From NCBI RefSeq assembly GCF_007665395.1, contig NZ_VDND01000006.1, positions 248,001 through 312,000 of the forward strand: a DNA stretch of 64,000 bases, given 5' to 3'. This stretch comes from Pseudomonas oryzihabitans. Lineage in GTDB: Bacteria > Pseudomonadota > Gammaproteobacteria > Pseudomonadales > Pseudomonadaceae. A program made the position numbers and the translations under genes. How positions within the stretch are numbered: the stretch's first letter is position 1; every line of letters begins with the position of its first letter. The notes below the pieces were generated by a model that did no database searches, was not told where the DNA came from, and saw nothing but the letters and a program-made list of their open reading frames with translations. Shown here piece after piece: positions 29,569-42,649 of the stretch.

Positions 29569-29895
29569 TCAGGCCTGACCGCTCGCGGTCTCGTCGGGAT
29601 ATTGGCTGCGCCAGTGTTCGAAGCCGCCGTCGACGCTGTAGACCTGGCTGAAGCCCTGGCCGGCGAAGAAGGCCGCGGCGCTCTGGCTGGAATGGCCGTG
29701 GTAGCAGAACACCAGCAGCGGCTCGTCGAGATCGGCGGCGGCGATGAAGTCGTGGATGTTCTGGTTGTCGACCCGCTGGGCGCCGGCGACGTGCAGGGTG
29801 GCGTAGCTGTGCGGATCGCGGATATCGACGATCCGCGCCCCCTGGCTCCGTAGTTCCAGCGCCCGTTCGGGGGAGATACAGGTGAATTCGCTCAT
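29569..29895 (-). CDS. glpE: Thiosulfate sulfurtransferase GlpE (single rhodanese domain)
   Basis: A 108-residue single-domain rhodanese with the active-site loop CYHGHSS (Cys64) and the structural motifs [19 protein letters not shown] and [16 protein letters not shown]. It transfers sulfane sulfur from thiosulfate to cyanide or thiol acceptors. ATG 29895 overlaps the apaH stop as ATGA, so it is translationally coupled as the distal gene of the lptD-surA-pdxA-rsmA-apaGH line. The frame continues 5 codons further upstream, but MSEFTCISP is the family start. Confidence 0.94.
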   Translation of the reverse strand: MSEFTCISPERALELRSQGARIVDIRDPHSYATLHVAGAQRVDNQNIHDFIAAADLDEPLLVFCYHGHSSQSAAAFFAGQGFSQVYSVDGGFEHWRSQYPDETASGQA

Positions 29896-30713
29896 TTCTT
29901 CTCCTTGCAACTGCAGAGATGACGGCGGTTGCCGTCGACGTCGAGCAGGGTCATGTCGCCGCCCCAGACGCAGCCGCTGTCGAGGGCCTCGACGTTGGGC
30001 GCCGCGCAGCGACCCTTGAGCGCGGCCCAGTGGCCGAACAGGATGCGCACGTCGCGGGTCAGCCGGTGACTGTGGCTGAACCAGGGGGCGAAGCCGGCCG
30101 GGGCGCTGTCCAGGCCCTCCTTGCTCTTGAATTCCAGACGACCTTCCGGGCTGCAGAATCTCATCCGCGTCAGGTAGTTGGTGATCAGGCGCAGGCGCTC
30201 CTGGCCCTGCAGCTCATCTTGCCAGAGCGACGGCTCGTTGCCATACATCTGCTCGAGAAAGGGCACGTGGGCCTGGTCATCGCGCAGCACGGCTTCCACC
30301 TCACCGGCCAGGCCCAGCGCCTGCTCCAGCGTCCACTGCGGCGGCAGCCCGGCATGGACCAGCACGCAATTGCGCTCGGCATCGTGCTGGATCAGCGGCA
30401 GATGACGCAGCCAGTGCAACAGGTCGTCACGGTCGGGCGCAGCGAGGATGTCGCTCAGGGTGTCCTGTTTCTTCAGCTTGGCGCCGCCGAAGGCCACCGC
30501 CAGCAGGTGCAGGTCGTGGTTGCCCAGCACGCTGACCACCGAATCACGCAGGGCGTACAGGTATCTCAGGGTTTCCAGCGACTGCGGGCCGCGATTGACC
30601 AGGTCGCCCACCAGCCAGAGGCAGTCCTGCGCGGGATCGAAGCGGACCTCGTCGAGGAGGCATTTGAGCGGGTCGAGGCAACCCTGGAGGTCGCCCACGG
30701 CGTACAACGTCAT
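29892..30713 (-). CDS. apaH: Bis(5'-nucleosyl)-tetraphosphatase, symmetrical
   Basis: A 273-residue metallophosphoesterase with the ordered motifs YAVGDLQGC (GDxxG), LVGDLVNRG (GDxVNRG), [11 protein letters not shown] (GNHD) and VHAGLPPQW. ApaH hydrolyses Ap4A to two ADP and also removes Np4-type caps from RNA. The start lies 8 bases after the apaG stop and the end overlaps glpE by 4 bases. This is the standard rsmA-apaG-apaH arrangement. Confidence 0.97.
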   Translation of the reverse strand: MTLYAVGDLQGCLDPLKCLLDEVRFDPAQDCLWLVGDLVNRGPQSLETLRYLYALRDSVVSVLGNHDLHLLAVAFGGAKLKKQDTLSDILAAPDRDDLLHWLRHLPLIQHDAERNCVLVHAGLPPQWTLEQALGLAGEVEAVLRDDQAHVPFLEQMYGNEPSLWQDELQGQERLRLITNYLTRMRFCSPEGRLEFKSKEGLDSAPAGFAPWFSHSHRLTRDVRILFGHWAALKGRCAAPNVEALDSGCVWGGDMTLLDVDGNRRHLCSCKEKK

Positions 30714-30721
30714 CGGGACTC

Positions 30722-31108
30722 CTAGTGCAGCGAGCCGGGTACGGCCAGGCGAAAGGTGGGAATGGCGGCTTCGAAGGCATGGCCGTCGCTGGCGACCATC
30801 TGGTAGCTGCCGCTCATGCTGCCCACCTGGGTCGGCATCAGGGTGCCGCTGGAATAGCTGTGGGTCTCGCCCGGGGCGATCAGCGGCTGCTCACCCACCA
30901 CCCCGGGACCCCGCACCTCCTGCACCTCGCCGTTGCCATCGGTGATGATCCAGTGGCGACTGAGCAGTTGTGCCGGCAGACGGCCGTCGTTGCGGATGCT
31001 CACGTCGTAGGCGAAGGCGTAGCGCTCCTGGCTGGCGCTGGATTGTTCGGGCAGGTAGCGGGTGCTGACCTGCACGGTGATGAGGTAGCGCGGATCGGGC
31101 TCGGTCAC
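30722..31108 (-). CDS. apaG: ApaG protein
   Basis: A 128-residue protein with the ApaG beta-sandwich sequence: [16 protein letters not shown] at the start, [34 protein letters not shown], and [19 protein letters not shown]. The function is not settled; it is linked to Co2+ resistance and the Ap4A system in enterobacteria. The family N-terminus corresponds to a GTG start at 31108; the frame runs further upstream without family similarity. It lies between rsmA and apaH in the conserved operon. Confidence 0.93.
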   Translation of the reverse strand: MTEPDPRYLITVQVSTRYLPEQSSASQERYAFAYDVSIRNDGRLPAQLLSRHWIITDGNGEVQEVRGPGVVGEQPLIAPGETHSYSSGTLMPTQVGSMSGSYQMVASDGHAFEAAIPTFRLAVPGSLH

Positions 31109-31142
31109 GGCGGGAATCTCGACGAGTAAGGGGAGAAGGGGC

Positions 31143-31934
31143 CTACTGGGCTGCCAGCTGATTGGCCAGACGCACATAGGCGGCCAGGTCCAGTTGCTCG
31201 GGGCGCAGTCCGGGATCGACGTCGGCGGCCTCGATGGCGGCGCTGTCCAGGGTGCCCTTGAGGGTATTCCTCAGGGTCTTGCGGCGCTGGCCGAAGGCTT
31301 CGCGGACGACGCGTTCGAGCAGCGCCGGATCCCGGGCCACGTGGGGCCGCTCGGTATGGGGCACCAGGCGCACGATGGCCGAGTCCACCTTGGGTGGCGG
31401 ATTGAAGGCGCCCGGGCCGACGTTGAACAGATGTTCCACGCGGCAGTGGTACTGCACCATGATCGACAGCCGGCCCCAGTCGCCATTGCCGGGCACCGCG
31501 GCCAAGCGTTCCACCACCTCCTTCTGCAGCATGAAGTGCATGTCGGCGATGACGTCGGCGAAGCTGAGCAGATGGAAGATCAGCGGGGTGGAGATGTTGT
31601 AGGGCAGGTTGCCCACCACCCGCAGCCGATCGCTGCCGGCGATGCTGGCGAGGTCGTACTTCATGGCGTCACCCTGGTGCAGGGTGAACAGCGGATTGAG
31701 GCCGAACTTGAGCCTGAGCAGCGGGATCAGGTCGTTGTCCAGTTCGATAACATCGAGCTGGGCGCCACTGCTCAGCAGCCCCTCGGTCAGGGCGCCCTGG
31801 CCCGGGCCGATCTCCAGCAGCCGCTCGCCGGGTCGCCCATGGATGGCGCGCAGGATGCGATGGATCACCCCGGCATCGTGCAGGAAGTTCTGGCCGAACC
31901 TCTTGCGGGCGCGGTGTTGGTAGAGCTCGGTCAT
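31143..31934 (-). CDS. rsmA: 16S rRNA dimethyladenosine transferase RsmA/KsgA
   Basis: A 263-residue Rossmann-fold SAM methyltransferase with [13 protein letters not shown], the SAM motif [16 protein letters not shown], and the adenine-methylation motif [10 protein letters not shown]. It dimethylates the two adjacent adenosines of 16S helix 45 (A1518, A1519). ATG 31934 gives the family start [15 protein letters not shown]. The pdxA gene normally abuts rsmA; here the inverted-repeat element of about 200 bp separates them. This is the rRNA enzyme, not the CsrA-type regulator also called RsmA. Confidence 0.97.
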   Translation of the reverse strand: MTELYQHRARKRFGQNFLHDAGVIHRILRAIHGRPGERLLEIGPGQGALTEGLLSSGAQLDVIELDNDLIPLLRLKFGLNPLFTLHQGDAMKYDLASIAGSDRLRVVGNLPYNISTPLIFHLLSFADVIADMHFMLQKEVVERLAAVPGNGDWGRLSIMVQYHCRVEHLFNVGPGAFNPPPKVDSAIVRLVPHTERPHVARDPALLERVVREAFGQRRKTLRNTLKGTLDSAAIEAADVDPGLRPEQLDLAAYVRLANQLAAQ

Positions 31935-32024
31935 CTGGTGCTCCGGCGCAGGCACCGGGCCTGCGATTTTAAGACGGCAAAGACCTGCCAGTTTAGCAGA
32001 CCCTTGGCCGCCCCCGGAGCGCCC

Positions 32025-32223
32025 AGAGGCTATTCATAACCTGCTGCGCGTCGGCCAAACTGCGTTGAAAAGACCTTCGGAATGCTCATTTACCATCTGT
32101 AAACTCCGCTTCCTCAGGTCTCTGATTCGCTGGTGCTCACCCTTCGGGCCAGCCTCTGGCTGTTACTCCCGTTGGTCGTTGCGCCTTGTTTGGCTCTAGC
32201 TCGCGAGGTTATGAATAGCCTCT
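32025..32223. mobile_element. 199-bp inverted-repeat (MITE-like) element between pdxA and rsmA
   Basis: The ends are perfect 18-bp inverted repeats: AGAGGCTATTCATAACCT at 32025-32042 and its reverse complement at 32206-32223. Weaker inverted similarity continues inside (GCCAAAC on both sides). The interior has no ORF worth calling, so this is a non-autonomous element or REP-like unit. Its right end supplies the last A of the pdxA TAA stop codon. No target-site duplication was visible. Confidence 0.72.
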
Positions 32224-33218
32224 TAAGTCGCCGAACGGCGATGGGCTGCCATGCTGTAGGCGGTATCCAGGGCGACCCTGAGACTGCCGGTGTCGATCCG
32301 TCCGCTACCGGCCAGGTCGAGGGCGGTACCGTGATCGACCGAGGTGCGGATGATCGGCAGGCCCAAGGTCACGTTGACCGCGGCGCCGAAACCCTTGTGC
32401 TTGAGCACCGGCAGGCCCTGGTCGTGATACATGGCCAGCACCGCGTCGCAGTGGTCGAGGTGCTTGGCGGTGAAGAGGGTATCCGCCGGCAGCGGGCCGA
32501 CGAGGTCCAGCCCTTCGGCGCGCAGGCTCTCCAGCGCGGGCTCGATGATCTCGAGCTCTTCGCGCCCGAGGTGACCACTTTCGCCGGCATGGGGATTGAG
32601 CCCGCAGACCAGGATGCGCGGGTGCTCGACGCCGAAGTAGCGTTGCAGGTCGCCGTGCAGGATGCGGGTCACGTCCAGCAGCGTCTGGCGGTCGATGGCA
32701 TCGGCCACGTCGCGTAGCGGCAGGTGAGTGGTGACCAGGGCGACCCTGAGGCCCGCGGTGGCCAGCAGCATCACCACCTGGGGGGTCTGGGTCAGCTCGG
32801 CGAGGAATTCGGTATGCCCGGAGAAGGCCACGCCGCCGTCGTTGATCACGCCCTTGTGCACGGGGGCGGTGATCATGCCGGCGAAGGTGCCGTCGAGGCA
32901 GCCCTGGCCAGCGCGGGTCAGGGTCTCTAGGACATAGGCGGCATTGGCCCTGTCGAGCTGGCCGGGGGTGACGACGGCGCCCAGGGACGTATCCCAGACG
33001 TAGAGCGCGCCGGCTGGCGCTGGGTTATCCGGCCAGGCGTCCGGGGCCACCTCGATCAGCCGGATGGCGAGGCCCAGCTCGGCGGCGCGGGTCGCCAGCA
33101 GCTCCTGGCTGGCGATGGCGATCAGGGCGTGGGGCTGGGACTCGCGGGCCAGCAGCAGGCAGAGGTCGGGACCTATGCCGGCGGGTTCACCGGGGGTGAG
33201 GGCGAAGCGCAGGACCAT
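32223..33218 (-). CDS. pdxA: 4-hydroxythreonine-4-phosphate dehydrogenase
   Basis: A 331-residue Pdx[19 protein letters not shown] at the N-terminus, [26 protein letters not shown], the metal-binding His residues in [12 protein letters not shown] and [13 protein letters not shown], and [19 protein letters not shown]. It oxidises 4-phosphohydroxy-threonine in the DXP-dependent pyridoxal phosphate pathway. The surA-pdxA-rsmA order is conserved. The TAA stop at 32223-32225 is completed by the end of the inverted-repeat element; the C-terminus still has normal length. Confidence 0.96.
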   Translation of the reverse strand: MVLRFALTPGEPAGIGPDLCLLLARESQPHALIAIASQELLATRAAELGLAIRLIEVAPDAWPDNPAPAGALYVWDTSLGAVVTPGQLDRANAAYVLETLTRAGQGCLDGTFAGMITAPVHKGVINDGGVAFSGHTEFLAELTQTPQVVMLLATAGLRVALVTTHLPLRDVADAIDRQTLLDVTRILHGDLQRYFGVEHPRILVCGLNPHAGESGHLGREELEIIEPALESLRAEGLDLVGPLPADTLFTAKHLDHCDAVLAMYHDQGLPVLKHKGFGAAVNVTLGLPIIRTSVDHGTALDLAGSGRIDTGSLRVALDTAYSMAAHRRSAT

Positions 33219-33235
33219 GCACAGCTCCTGAAACG

Positions 33236-33262
33236 AAAAGGCCGCAGGGGTTGCCTGCGGCC
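33236..33262 (-). terminator. Terminator/attenuator between surA and pdxA
   Basis: On the minus strand GGCCGCAGG and CCTGCGGCC form a perfect 9-bp stem with a 5-base loop, followed by TTTTCGTTT. It lies just after the surA stop inside the operon, so it probably lowers expression of pdxA and the genes behind it rather than ending all transcription. Confidence 0.75.
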
Positions 33263-33268
33263 TGGAGA

Positions 33269-34570
33269 TTACGGCTTGATCTCGACGTAGGCTTCGTCGC
33301 GGATCTGGCGTAACCAGGTCTGCAGTTCCTGATCGTACTTGCGGTTGCGCAGGAGGTTGAGCGCCTGCTGCTCGCGCGCCTGCTGGGTGTTGTCGGTGGC
33401 CCGACGCCCCAGGACTTCCAGGATGTGCCAGCCGAAGGAGGTGCGGAACGGCTGCGACAGCTGGTTGACCGGCGCACTGTTCATGACTTCGCGGAATTCC
33501 GGGACCAGGGATTCCGGATTGATCCAGCCCAGGTCGCCGCCATTGAGTGCGGAGCCGGGATCTTCCGAGAAACTCTTGGCCAGGGTGGCGAAGTTTTCCC
33601 CGTTGAGGATGCGCTCGCGCAGGCGCGCCGCCAGACGCTGGGTCTCTTCGTCGCTACGCACGGCATTGGGCTTGAGCAGGATGTGGCGCACATGCACCTC
33701 ATCGACGATGCTCGCCTCGCCGCCACGCTTCTCTTCCACCTTGAGGATGACGAAGCCGCCCGGTACGCGCACCGGTTGGGTGATGCCGCCCACGCCGACG
33801 CTGCCGATCAGGCGGTCGAAGGGCGGCGGCAGCTGGGCCGCCTTGCGCCAGCCGATCTCGCCGCCGTCCAGGGCGTTGTCACCCGCCGAGCGGGCGATGG
33901 CCAGCTGGTTGAAGTCGGCGCCCTGGCGCAGTTGGTTGTAGGTGTCCTGGGCCTGGCGCGCGGCGGCGTCCAGACCGGCGGTACCGGCGTTGTCCGCTAC
34001 CGGGATCAGGATGTTGGCCAGGCGGTATTCCTCGGACAGTTGCAGCTTGCCCAGGTCGGAGGCGAGGAAGTTCTGCACCTCCTGCTGGGTGACCTGCACG
34101 CGCTGACCGACCTGGCGCTGACGCACCCGGCTGATCATCATCTCGCGGCGGACCTGCTCGCGAGCGGCATCGTAGGAGAGACCGTCGCGGGCCAGGGCCT
34201 GGCGGAATTCGGCCACGCTCAGGCCGTTGCGCTGGGCGATGGTGGCCACGGCCTGATTGAGCTCATCGTCGGAAATCTTCACGCCCATGCGCCCGGCCAG
34301 CTGCAGCTGGATGTCTTCCAGGATCAGGCGCTCGAGCACCTGCTGGCGCAGCTCGCCTTCCGGCGGCGCGGCAGCGCCACGCCGGGTGATGTTCTGCTTG
34401 ACCTCGTTGAGACGCTGGTCGAGCTGGCTCTGCATGACCACGTCGTTGTCGACGATGGCCACGACCTTGTCCAGCGGTACCACGGCGGCCTGAGCCAAAG
34501 GGGTGAGGGCGAGCGCCGCGCCCAGGGCGAGCGGGCGCAGGGCGTTACATAGCTTGGTCTTCACGTTCAC
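33269..34570 (-). CDS. surA: Periplasmic chaperone SurA (peptidyl-prolyl isomerase)
   Basis: A 433-residue protein with a signal peptide ending near LTPLAQA (about residue 28). A SurA N-terminal chaperone domain follows ([20 protein letters not shown]), then two parvulin PPIC domains about 175-280 and 288-390 ([25 protein letters not shown]), and a short C-terminal helix. It escorts outer-membrane proteins, notably LptD, from Sec to the BAM complex. The start overlaps the lptD end by 26 bases, so the two are coupled in the lptD-surA-pdxA order. Confidence 0.97.
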   Translation of the reverse strand: MNVKTKLCNALRPLALGAALALTPLAQAAVVPLDKVVAIVDNDVVMQSQLDQRLNEVKQNITRRGAAAPPEGELRQQVLERLILEDIQLQLAGRMGVKISDDELNQAVATIAQRNGLSVAEFRQALARDGLSYDAAREQVRREMMISRVRQRQVGQRVQVTQQEVQNFLASDLGKLQLSEEYRLANILIPVADNAGTAGLDAAARQAQDTYNQLRQGADFNQLAIARSAGDNALDGGEIGWRKAAQLPPPFDRLIGSVGVGGITQPVRVPGGFVILKVEEKRGGEASIVDEVHVRHILLKPNAVRSDEETQRLAARLRERILNGENFATLAKSFSEDPGSALNGGDLGWINPESLVPEFREVMNSAPVNQLSQPFRTSFGWHILEVLGRRATDNTQQAREQQALNLLRNRKYDQELQTWLRQIRDEAYVEIKP

Positions 34571-37349
34571 GATAGCCTTGAATGCCTCTGTCCAGGAAGC
34601 CTTCGGTCTTGCCGCCGAAGACGTTGCCGAGTCCCTTGAGCACGATCTGCAGGAAGATCCCGCGGTCGGCTTCGGAGCTCTGCGATGTGTAGTAGACGTC
34701 GTCTTCGCTCTTGAGCCAGTAGCGGCTGATCAGACGCAGTTTCCAGCAGCAGTTGTCGTACTCGAAGCCACCGAAGGCTTCCAGGGTGCGGCTCTTGTTG
34801 TAGTCGAACTGCCAGCGGGCGATGGCGGACCATTGCGGCACGATGGGCCAGATGAAGGAGATGTCGTGCTGGTCGATCTTGTAGTCGTCGCTGTTGTAGG
34901 TGAAGCGGCCGAGGTTCGGATCGAATACCCGCACGTTGTCACGATAGCGATAGCCGAGGTTGACGATCTTGCCCGGCTCGGCTTCCGGCTGGTAGTGGAA
35001 CATGACGCTGCCGGAGTCGGTCTGGTGCAACACCGGATCCCAGTTGTATTCGCCATTCACCCGCCAATCGCGGTTGAAGCGATACATGCCGGCCAGGGCA
35101 TAGGGCGAACGCGAGGTGGTGGCCTGGGGATTGTCGAAATTCTGCCCCAGACTGCGGGAGTAGGCCAGGTCGTCCTTGGTCAGGCCGGGCAGCTGGACGT
35201 CGCGATCGCGGAAGTAGAAGAGTTCGCCGAAGCTTACGTTGGCCCGCTCGAAACCATCGGGCTCGATGAAGCGGCTGGTGGCGCCCAGCGCCAACTGGTT
35301 GGCATCGCCGATGCGATCACGGCCGGTGAATCTGTTGTCGCGCCACAGCGAGCTGTAGCTGAAGGTGTACTCGCCGGTATCGAATACCGGTAGGTCGTCC
35401 TGGTCGCGATAGGGCACATACAGGTACTTGGCACGCGGTTCCAGGGTCTGCTTGCCGCCTTCGCCGAACAGATTCGAGGCGCGATCGAAATACAGGCCGC
35501 TGTCGAGGCTGAAGATCGGCACCGAGCGGGTCGGGCTGTCGTTGAAGCTGGTCACGCTGGAGCCGGCCGAGGCCCGACGGCCACCACCCACCAGCGGCGA
35601 ATTCAGGTCATTCTGCCCGGTGCTGTCCAGATCCAGATCGTAGCGGGTATAGGCGTAGCGCAGCGACGGCGTCAGGAAGCCCCAGGATGCGGTCATGGGC
35701 CGCGAGATGCCCGGTTCGACGTGGTAGCGATTGCCTTCGGCGCGGGTCAGGCCGAACAGGTTGACGTCGGGACGATTGCGTACGTTGGTGCGATTGCCGT
35801 TGTCGTCCAGGTCGAAGTAGGTGTTGTCGTCGAAGCTGCGGGTGAAGCGTACCGCCTCGGTATCGTAGGTTAAGTCCAGGCCGCCCGGGTTGTAGGGCAG
35901 GGCGCCGGTCAGGGTCAGCTGCGGCAGGCGGTTGTAGGGCGTCACGTCGGAGACGGTGGCCAGTTGGTAGGCCTGGGCGTTGAGGCCGGCGACGAAGGTG
36001 TCGCCACGGTAGGTCAGGCGGCCCTGCTGGTTCACGTAGGTCGGCTTGTTGATGCCGAGGTCGGTGTCCAGGTCCTGGAAGTAGTAAGGATCGCTGATGC
36101 GGGTGTAGTCCACCTCGGCCATCAGGCGCGAATCCAGGCCGCTGCGGTTCTTCCAGCCGTACAGCCAGCGGTTGTCGGTGGCCTCCGGTTCGCCCTCGTG
36201 CTCCGGGTCGGTGTCCTTGAGGTAGGACCCGTAGACCTGGCCTTCGCTGCTGCGGGTCAGGTAGCGGAACTCGCCCTCGGTCTGCAGGCCGTGCTTGGCC
36301 ATGTAGCGCGGATAGAGGGTGGCGTCGTAATTGGGCGCCAGGTTGAAGTAGTAGGGCGTGGTGATCGCGAAGCCGGTGTCGCTGGAGGTACTGATAGAGG
36401 GCGCCAGGAAGCCGGACTGCCGACGGTCATCGATCGGGAAATAGATGAACGGCGTGTAGAGGACCGGGATGTCCTTGACTCTCAAGGTGGCGTTGGTCGC
36501 ATAACCCAGGCCGGTGGCCGGGTTCAGGGTGACGGTATTGCCCTTGACCTGCCAGGCGTTGCTGCCCGGTTCGCAGGTGGTATAGGTGCCATCCTTGAGG
36601 CGGATGATGGCGTCATCGCCGCGCTTGGCATAGAGCGCGCTGCCGCGGGCATGGCTCTGGTGCATAACGAATTCGGCGTTGTCGACCTGGACCTGGCCGT
36701 TGTCCAGCTGCAGGTCGGCCTTGTCGCCGACCATCAACAGGCCGTTGTCGCGGAATCGGACGTTGCCCTTGAGCTCGCCGCGGTTCTCCAGCTGGTGCAG
36801 GTTGGCTTCCTGGGACTCCACCTGCATGCCGCCCTGGCGCAGCACCACGTCGCCGGCGAGGGTGGCCACCTGCTGCTCCTGCTCGTAGCGCGAGGCCTTG
36901 GCGGAGACGTAGGTCGGCGCCTTGGCCGTCGGGGTGTCGTCGTTCATGCCCGGACGCTGCGGCTCGACATAGGCGCCACTGCAGTAGGGACCGGTCTCGG
37001 CCAACTGGGCCGGGGTCAGCTGGTCGCGCGGCACCCAGTCCAGGTGACTGTAGTCGGCGCTGCGGGACTTCAGGGCGCGGCCCTTGCTCTCCGTCACCAG
37101 CACGGCATCGTCGCCCTTGCGCGCGGCGGGCTCCGCCGCGACGCCCTGGGTCTCACCCTTGCTGGGGCGGGGTGGAATGGCCGTGGTCGGTGCCTGGGTG
37201 TTGCACGACCAGCCACCGCCGGCCCCGGCGCTGCAGCTGAACTGCTCGGCAGGCGCGGCGATGAGGGCGGTGACGGGCTGCATGGCGAGCAGGCTGCCGG
37301 TTACCAAGAGGGGGAATTTTCTGCGAAACGCGGGGGTTTTCACGGCCAT
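34545..37349 (-). CDS. lptD: LPS-assembly protein LptD
   Basis: A 934-residue outer-membrane protein: signal peptide about 1-31 ([20 protein letters not shown]), a Cys pair region FSC...WSC near 39-49, a periplasmic LptA-like beta-jellyroll about 140-260 ([39 protein letters not shown]), and the 26-strand beta-barrel ending close to the C-terminus. Adjacent Cys-Cys in [10 protein letters not shown] are the C-terminal partners of the essential disulfides. With LptE it places LPS in the outer leaflet. It leads the minus-strand operon and is divergent from amgK. The N-terminal insert of about 90 residues before the jellyroll is longer than in E. coli and typical of pseudomonads. Confidence 0.97.
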   Translation of the reverse strand: MAVKTPAFRRKFPLLVTGSLLAMQPVTALIAAPAEQFSCSAGAGGGWSCNTQAPTTAIPPRPSKGETQGVAAEPAARKGDDAVLVTESKGRALKSRSADYSHLDWVPRDQLTPAQLAETGPYCSGAYVEPQRPGMNDDTPTAKAPTYVSAKASRYEQEQQVATLAGDVVLRQGGMQVESQEANLHQLENRGELKGNVRFRDNGLLMVGDKADLQLDNGQVQVDNAEFVMHQSHARGSALYAKRGDDAIIRLKDGTYTTCEPGSNAWQVKGNTVTLNPATGLGYATNATLRVKDIPVLYTPFIYFPIDDRRQSGFLAPSISTSSDTGFAITTPYYFNLAPNYDATLYPRYMAKHGLQTEGEFRYLTRSSEGQVYGSYLKDTDPEHEGEPEATDNRWLYGWKNRSGLDSRLMAEVDYTRISDPYYFQDLDTDLGINKPTYVNQQGRLTYRGDTFVAGLNAQAYQLATVSDVTPYNRLPQLTLTGALPYNPGGLDLTYDTEAVRFTRSFDDNTYFDLDDNGNRTNVRNRPDVNLFGLTRAEGNRYHVEPGISRPMTASWGFLTPSLRYAYTRYDLDLDSTGQNDLNSPLVGGGRRASAGSSVTSFNDSPTRSVPIFSLDSGLYFDRASNLFGEGGKQTLEPRAKYLYVPYRDQDDLPVFDTGEYTFSYSSLWRDNRFTGRDRIGDANQLALGATSRFIEPDGFERANVSFGELFYFRDRDVQLPGLTKDDLAYSRSLGQNFDNPQATTSRSPYALAGMYRFNRDWRVNGEYNWDPVLHQTDSGSVMFHYQPEAEPGKIVNLGYRYRDNVRVFDPNLGRFTYNSDDYKIDQHDISFIWPIVPQWSAIARWQFDYNKSRTLEAFGGFEYDNCCWKLRLISRYWLKSEDDVYYTSQSSEADRGIFLQIVLKGLGNVFGGKTEGFLDRGIQGYREREDQAM

Positions 37350-37468
37350 CCTTAAAGTCGTCCTGCACGCCGGCCATTAAGGGGCCGCGGCCTCTCGATG
37401 GGCTCAAAAAGATAGCGGATAATAAAACATGACCTGCGCATCGGCTAGGGCCGGGGGATCCGCTGTAA

Positions 37469-39888
<2,420 letters not shown>

Positions 39889-39914
<26 letters not shown>

Positions 39915-40902
39915 CGGCCGGCGGCAGGCGCTCCAGCCAGGCGCGCAGGCGACGGAGGGTCTGCTCCTGTGCCGCGGCCCGATCACCGGGGATGAGCGGC
40001 AGGTCGATCTGGCGATAGCCCTGGTTGGCCTTTTGCGCCGCGCGTTCCTTGCGCCGCTGAGCGGCCGCACCGGGCGCGTGCACCAGGTCGGCGATCTGCA
40101 GGTCGGTCTTGCCCATGGTGGCGTCCAGGCGCGGCGGCAGGCCCTGGGGCTCACGGCCGTCGATGAGCGCCAGCTGCTTGACCTCGGCCGGCTCCTTTTC
40201 CGCCAGGTAGCGCGCCGCCCAGTAGGCACCGGTGCCGTGACCCACCAGCACGATGTGCCCCGCGCCCTGCTGCAGGGCCAGGTCGATACCGGCGGCGATG
40301 CGTGCCAGCACCCGGGTGGCCTGGGCATTGGCCGCGGCCTCGGGATCGCTGGGGGCGACCGCCGCCTGGGCCGGCTCGCCACTGCCGGCCTCGGCCACCG
40401 ATGGAGCCGCGGGCGCCGTGCCACTGCCGCCGGTCACCGGCGGGGGCGTCTGCTCGTTGGTGGCCTGGGCGTCGGTGTCCGCCGGCGCGGTGGTGCGGGC
40501 GATGGCCGCCAGCGGATCGTAGGGATCGGGCAGGCTCAGGCTGATGGTCTGCCAGCCATAGCTCGGCAGCGCCTGGCGCAAGGGTGCCACCACCGTCGGC
40601 CAGTCGGCCGACTCGCCATCGCCCGGCACCAGCACCACTGTCCCGGCGGCCTTGGCGCGGGCGGCCGGCAGCAGCAGGGCGAGAAAGGACTCGTCGCCGG
40701 CTTGCAGGGTCTTCTGCTGCTCGGCCGGCAATTGCCGCATCAGCGCCTGCTGCTGCTCCTGGCTGCGCTCCAGCGCCGGGGCCACGGCAGCCGCCGGAGC
40801 CGCGGGCGCTTCCGGCGCCGGGGTGGGCGCCTCTTCGGCGAGGGCCGGTGCGGCGAGGCCGAGCAGGAGGAGACAGAGCGGCAGGAGGGCAGGCGACGAC
40901 AT
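39889..40902 (-). CDS. DUF3530 family alpha/beta-hydrolase-like exported protein
   Basis: A 337-residue protein with a signal peptide (LLPLCLLLLGLAAPALA), an Ala/Pro/Glu-rich stretch about 23-45 and another low-complexity Ala/Pro/Thr segment about 140-190. The core has an alpha/beta-hydrolase look: GTVVLVPGDGESADWP, then IVLVGHGTGAYWAARYL at the nucleophile elbow, where the usual Ser is replaced by Gly (GHGTG). That argues against normal esterase chemistry unless Thr takes over. The family is of unknown function. It converges with djlA with overlapping stops and is divergent from rpe. Confidence 0.82.
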
Positions 40903-41041
40903 CGGGCGGAATCCTCGGCAAGGAGACGGTTGACCCCGGCGAGCCTACCGCCGTTCGCCCGGCCGGGGCAGTGGGAACGCCTTAGCCGCGGGCGGATCTC
41001 CGTTACAATGAGCGCCTTAACCTTCGCCGAGGCTATCCCCC

Positions 41042-41719
41042 ATGCAACCCTTCGCCATCGCTCCCTCGATCCTGTCCGCCGATTTCGCCCGTCTCGGCGA
41101 GGAGGTCGACAAGGTCCTCGCCGCCGGTGCCGACATGGTCCATTTCGACGTGATGGACAATCACTATGTGCCCAACCTCACCATCGGGCCCATGGTCTGC
41201 AAGGCGCTGCGCAACTACGGGGTGACCGCGCCCATCGACGTGCACCTGATGGTCAAGCCGGTGGATCGCATCATCGGCGACTTCATCGAGGCCGGGGCCA
41301 CTGACATCACCTTCCACCCGGAAGCCTCCGAGCACATCGACCGCTCGCTGCAACTGATCAAGGATAGCGGCTGCCGCGCCGGCCTGGTGTTCAACCCGGC
41401 CACCTCGCTGGACGCCCTCAAGTACGTGATGGACAAGATCGACATGGTGCTGCTGATGAGCGTCAACCCCGGCTTCGGCGGCCAGAAATTCATTCCCGGC
41501 ACCCTCGACAAGCTGCGCGAGGCACGCGCCCTGATCGACGCCTCCGGTCGGCCGATCCGCCTGGAGATCGACGGCGGCGTCAACGTCAAGAACATCGGCG
41601 AGATCGCCCGCGCCGGGGCGGACACCTTCGTCGCCGGCTCCGCCATCTTCGGCCAGCCGGATTACGCCGCGGTGATCCAGGCGATGCGCGCCGAACTGGC
41701 CAAGGCCCGTTCGGTATGA
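41042..41719 (+). CDS. rpe: Ribulose-phosphate 3-epimerase
   Basis: A 225-residue TIM-barrel epimerase: [65 protein letters not shown] and [13 protein letters not shown], with all the metal and catalytic His/Asp positions. It interconverts ribulose-5-phosphate and xylulose-5-phosphate in the pentose phosphate pathway. The gph start overlaps its stop by 4 bases. The rpe-gph-trpE order is conserved in pseudomonads and enterobacteria. Confidence 0.97.
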   Translation: MQPFAIAPSILSADFARLGEEVDKVLAAGADMVHFDVMDNHYVPNLTIGPMVCKALRNYGVTAPIDVHLMVKPVDRIIGDFIEAGATDITFHPEASEHIDRSLQLIKDSGCRAGLVFNPATSLDALKYVMDKIDMVLLMSVNPGFGGQKFIPGTLDKLREARALIDASGRPIRLEIDGGVNVKNIGEIARAGADTFVAGSAIFGQPDYAAVIQAMRAELAKARSV

Positions 41720-42396
41720 GTGCCCTGGTGCGACTCGGCGGGGGGCATCCCCCCGCCCTGGTGATGTTCGACCTCGATGGCACCCTGCTGGATTCCGCGC
41801 CGGACCTGGCGGCGGCGGTCGACGCCATGCTCGATCGCCTGGGCCGTCCGCCGGCCGGCCTGGCCAAGGTCCGGCTGTGGATCGGCAACGGCGCCCGGGT
41901 GCTGGTACGCCGGGCCCTGGCCGATGACCTGGAGCACGCGGCGGTGGCGGAGGCCGATGCCGACCGCGCCCTGGCGCTGTTCATGGAACTCTATGGCGGC
42001 AGCCACGCCCTGACCCGGGTCTATCCGGGGGTGCTCGACAGCCTGGCGTTGCTGCGCACCCTGGGCGTGCGCCTGGCGGTGATCACCAACAAGCCGGAGC
42101 GCTTCGTCGCGCCGCTGCTGGCCGACATGGGGCTGGGTGAATTCGACTGGATCGTCGGCGGCGATACCCTGCCGCAGCAGAAGCCCGATCCGGCCGGCCT
42201 GCTGCACGTGATGCGGCAGGCGGGCGTGTCTGCCGCGCAGGCGCTGTTCATCGGCGACTCGCGCAACGACATCCGCGCCGCCCGCGCCGCCGGAGTGGGC
42301 TGCGTGGCCCTCAGCTACGGCTACAACCATGGCGAGCCCATCGCCGCCGAAGCGCCGGATCTGGTGGTCGACGATCTGCGCGAGCTGTTCCTCTAG
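41716..42396 (+). CDS. gph: Phosphoglycolate phosphatase
   Basis: A 226-residue HAD-superfamily phosphatase with [20 protein letters not shown] (nucleophile DxD), [19 protein letters not shown] and [16 protein letters not shown]. It dephosphorylates 2-phosphoglycolate formed from DNA damage or oxygenase side reactions. The start at 41716 overlaps the rpe stop. It is the last gene before the trp leader region, and the operon may continue into it only weakly. Confidence 0.94.
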   Translation: MSALVRLGGGHPPALVMFDLDGTLLDSAPDLAAAVDAMLDRLGRPPAGLAKVRLWIGNGARVLVRRALADDLEHAAVAEADADRALALFMELYGGSHALTRVYPGVLDSLALLRTLGVRLAVITNKPERFVAPLLADMGLGEFDWIVGGDTLPQQKPDPAGLLHVMRQAGVSAAQALFIGDSRNDIRAARAAGVGCVALSYGYNHGEPIAAEAPDLVVDDLRELFL

Positions 42397-42532
42397 GGGC
42401 GTGCTCCGGGGCTGGGCGGCGCCGGCCGGTTGCCATGCCGCGCCGGCTAGGCTAACGTGGGCCTTCAATCCCGCCCCAAGAGCAAGAGATCGCATCGTGG
42501 TGGTCACCCGCACAGGCTCCTCGCGAGCATGG

Positions 42533-42577
42533 ATGAAAGTCATCAAGGCCCTGGCCCGTTGGCGCTGGCGCGCCTGA
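42533..42577 (+). CDS. trpL: Putative trp leader peptide (TrpL) with two Trp codons
   Basis: A 14-codon ORF, MKVIKALARWRWRA, lies 72 bases ahead of trpE. Two Trp codons (42560, 42566) close to its end are the mark of an attenuation leader: ribosome stalling when charged Trp-tRNA is scarce. trpE attenuation is known in pseudomonads. There is no strong ribosome binding site, and the frame is also open upstream, so the start is inferred. Confidence 0.65.
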   Translation: MKVIKALARWRWRA

Positions 42578-42649
42578 TTTCGTCCTGGCCGGTATCGGAC
42601 CGGCACGCTGTGCACCCGACCTTTCGTTTTCCTCGCCACGAGGCTGATC
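42557..42649 (+). promoter_or_regulatory. trpE leader/attenuator region
   Basis: From the Trp codons onward the RNA can form GGCGC-TGGC-GCGCC (42561-42574), overlapping the Trp codons, and downstream a GCCGGT/ACCGGC hairpin about 42589-42605. A T-rich stretch (TTTCGTTTTCC) follows about 20 bases later. Competing hairpins over Trp codons fit transcription attenuation, but I could not assign a perfect terminator stem directly before the T-tract. Confidence 0.5.
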
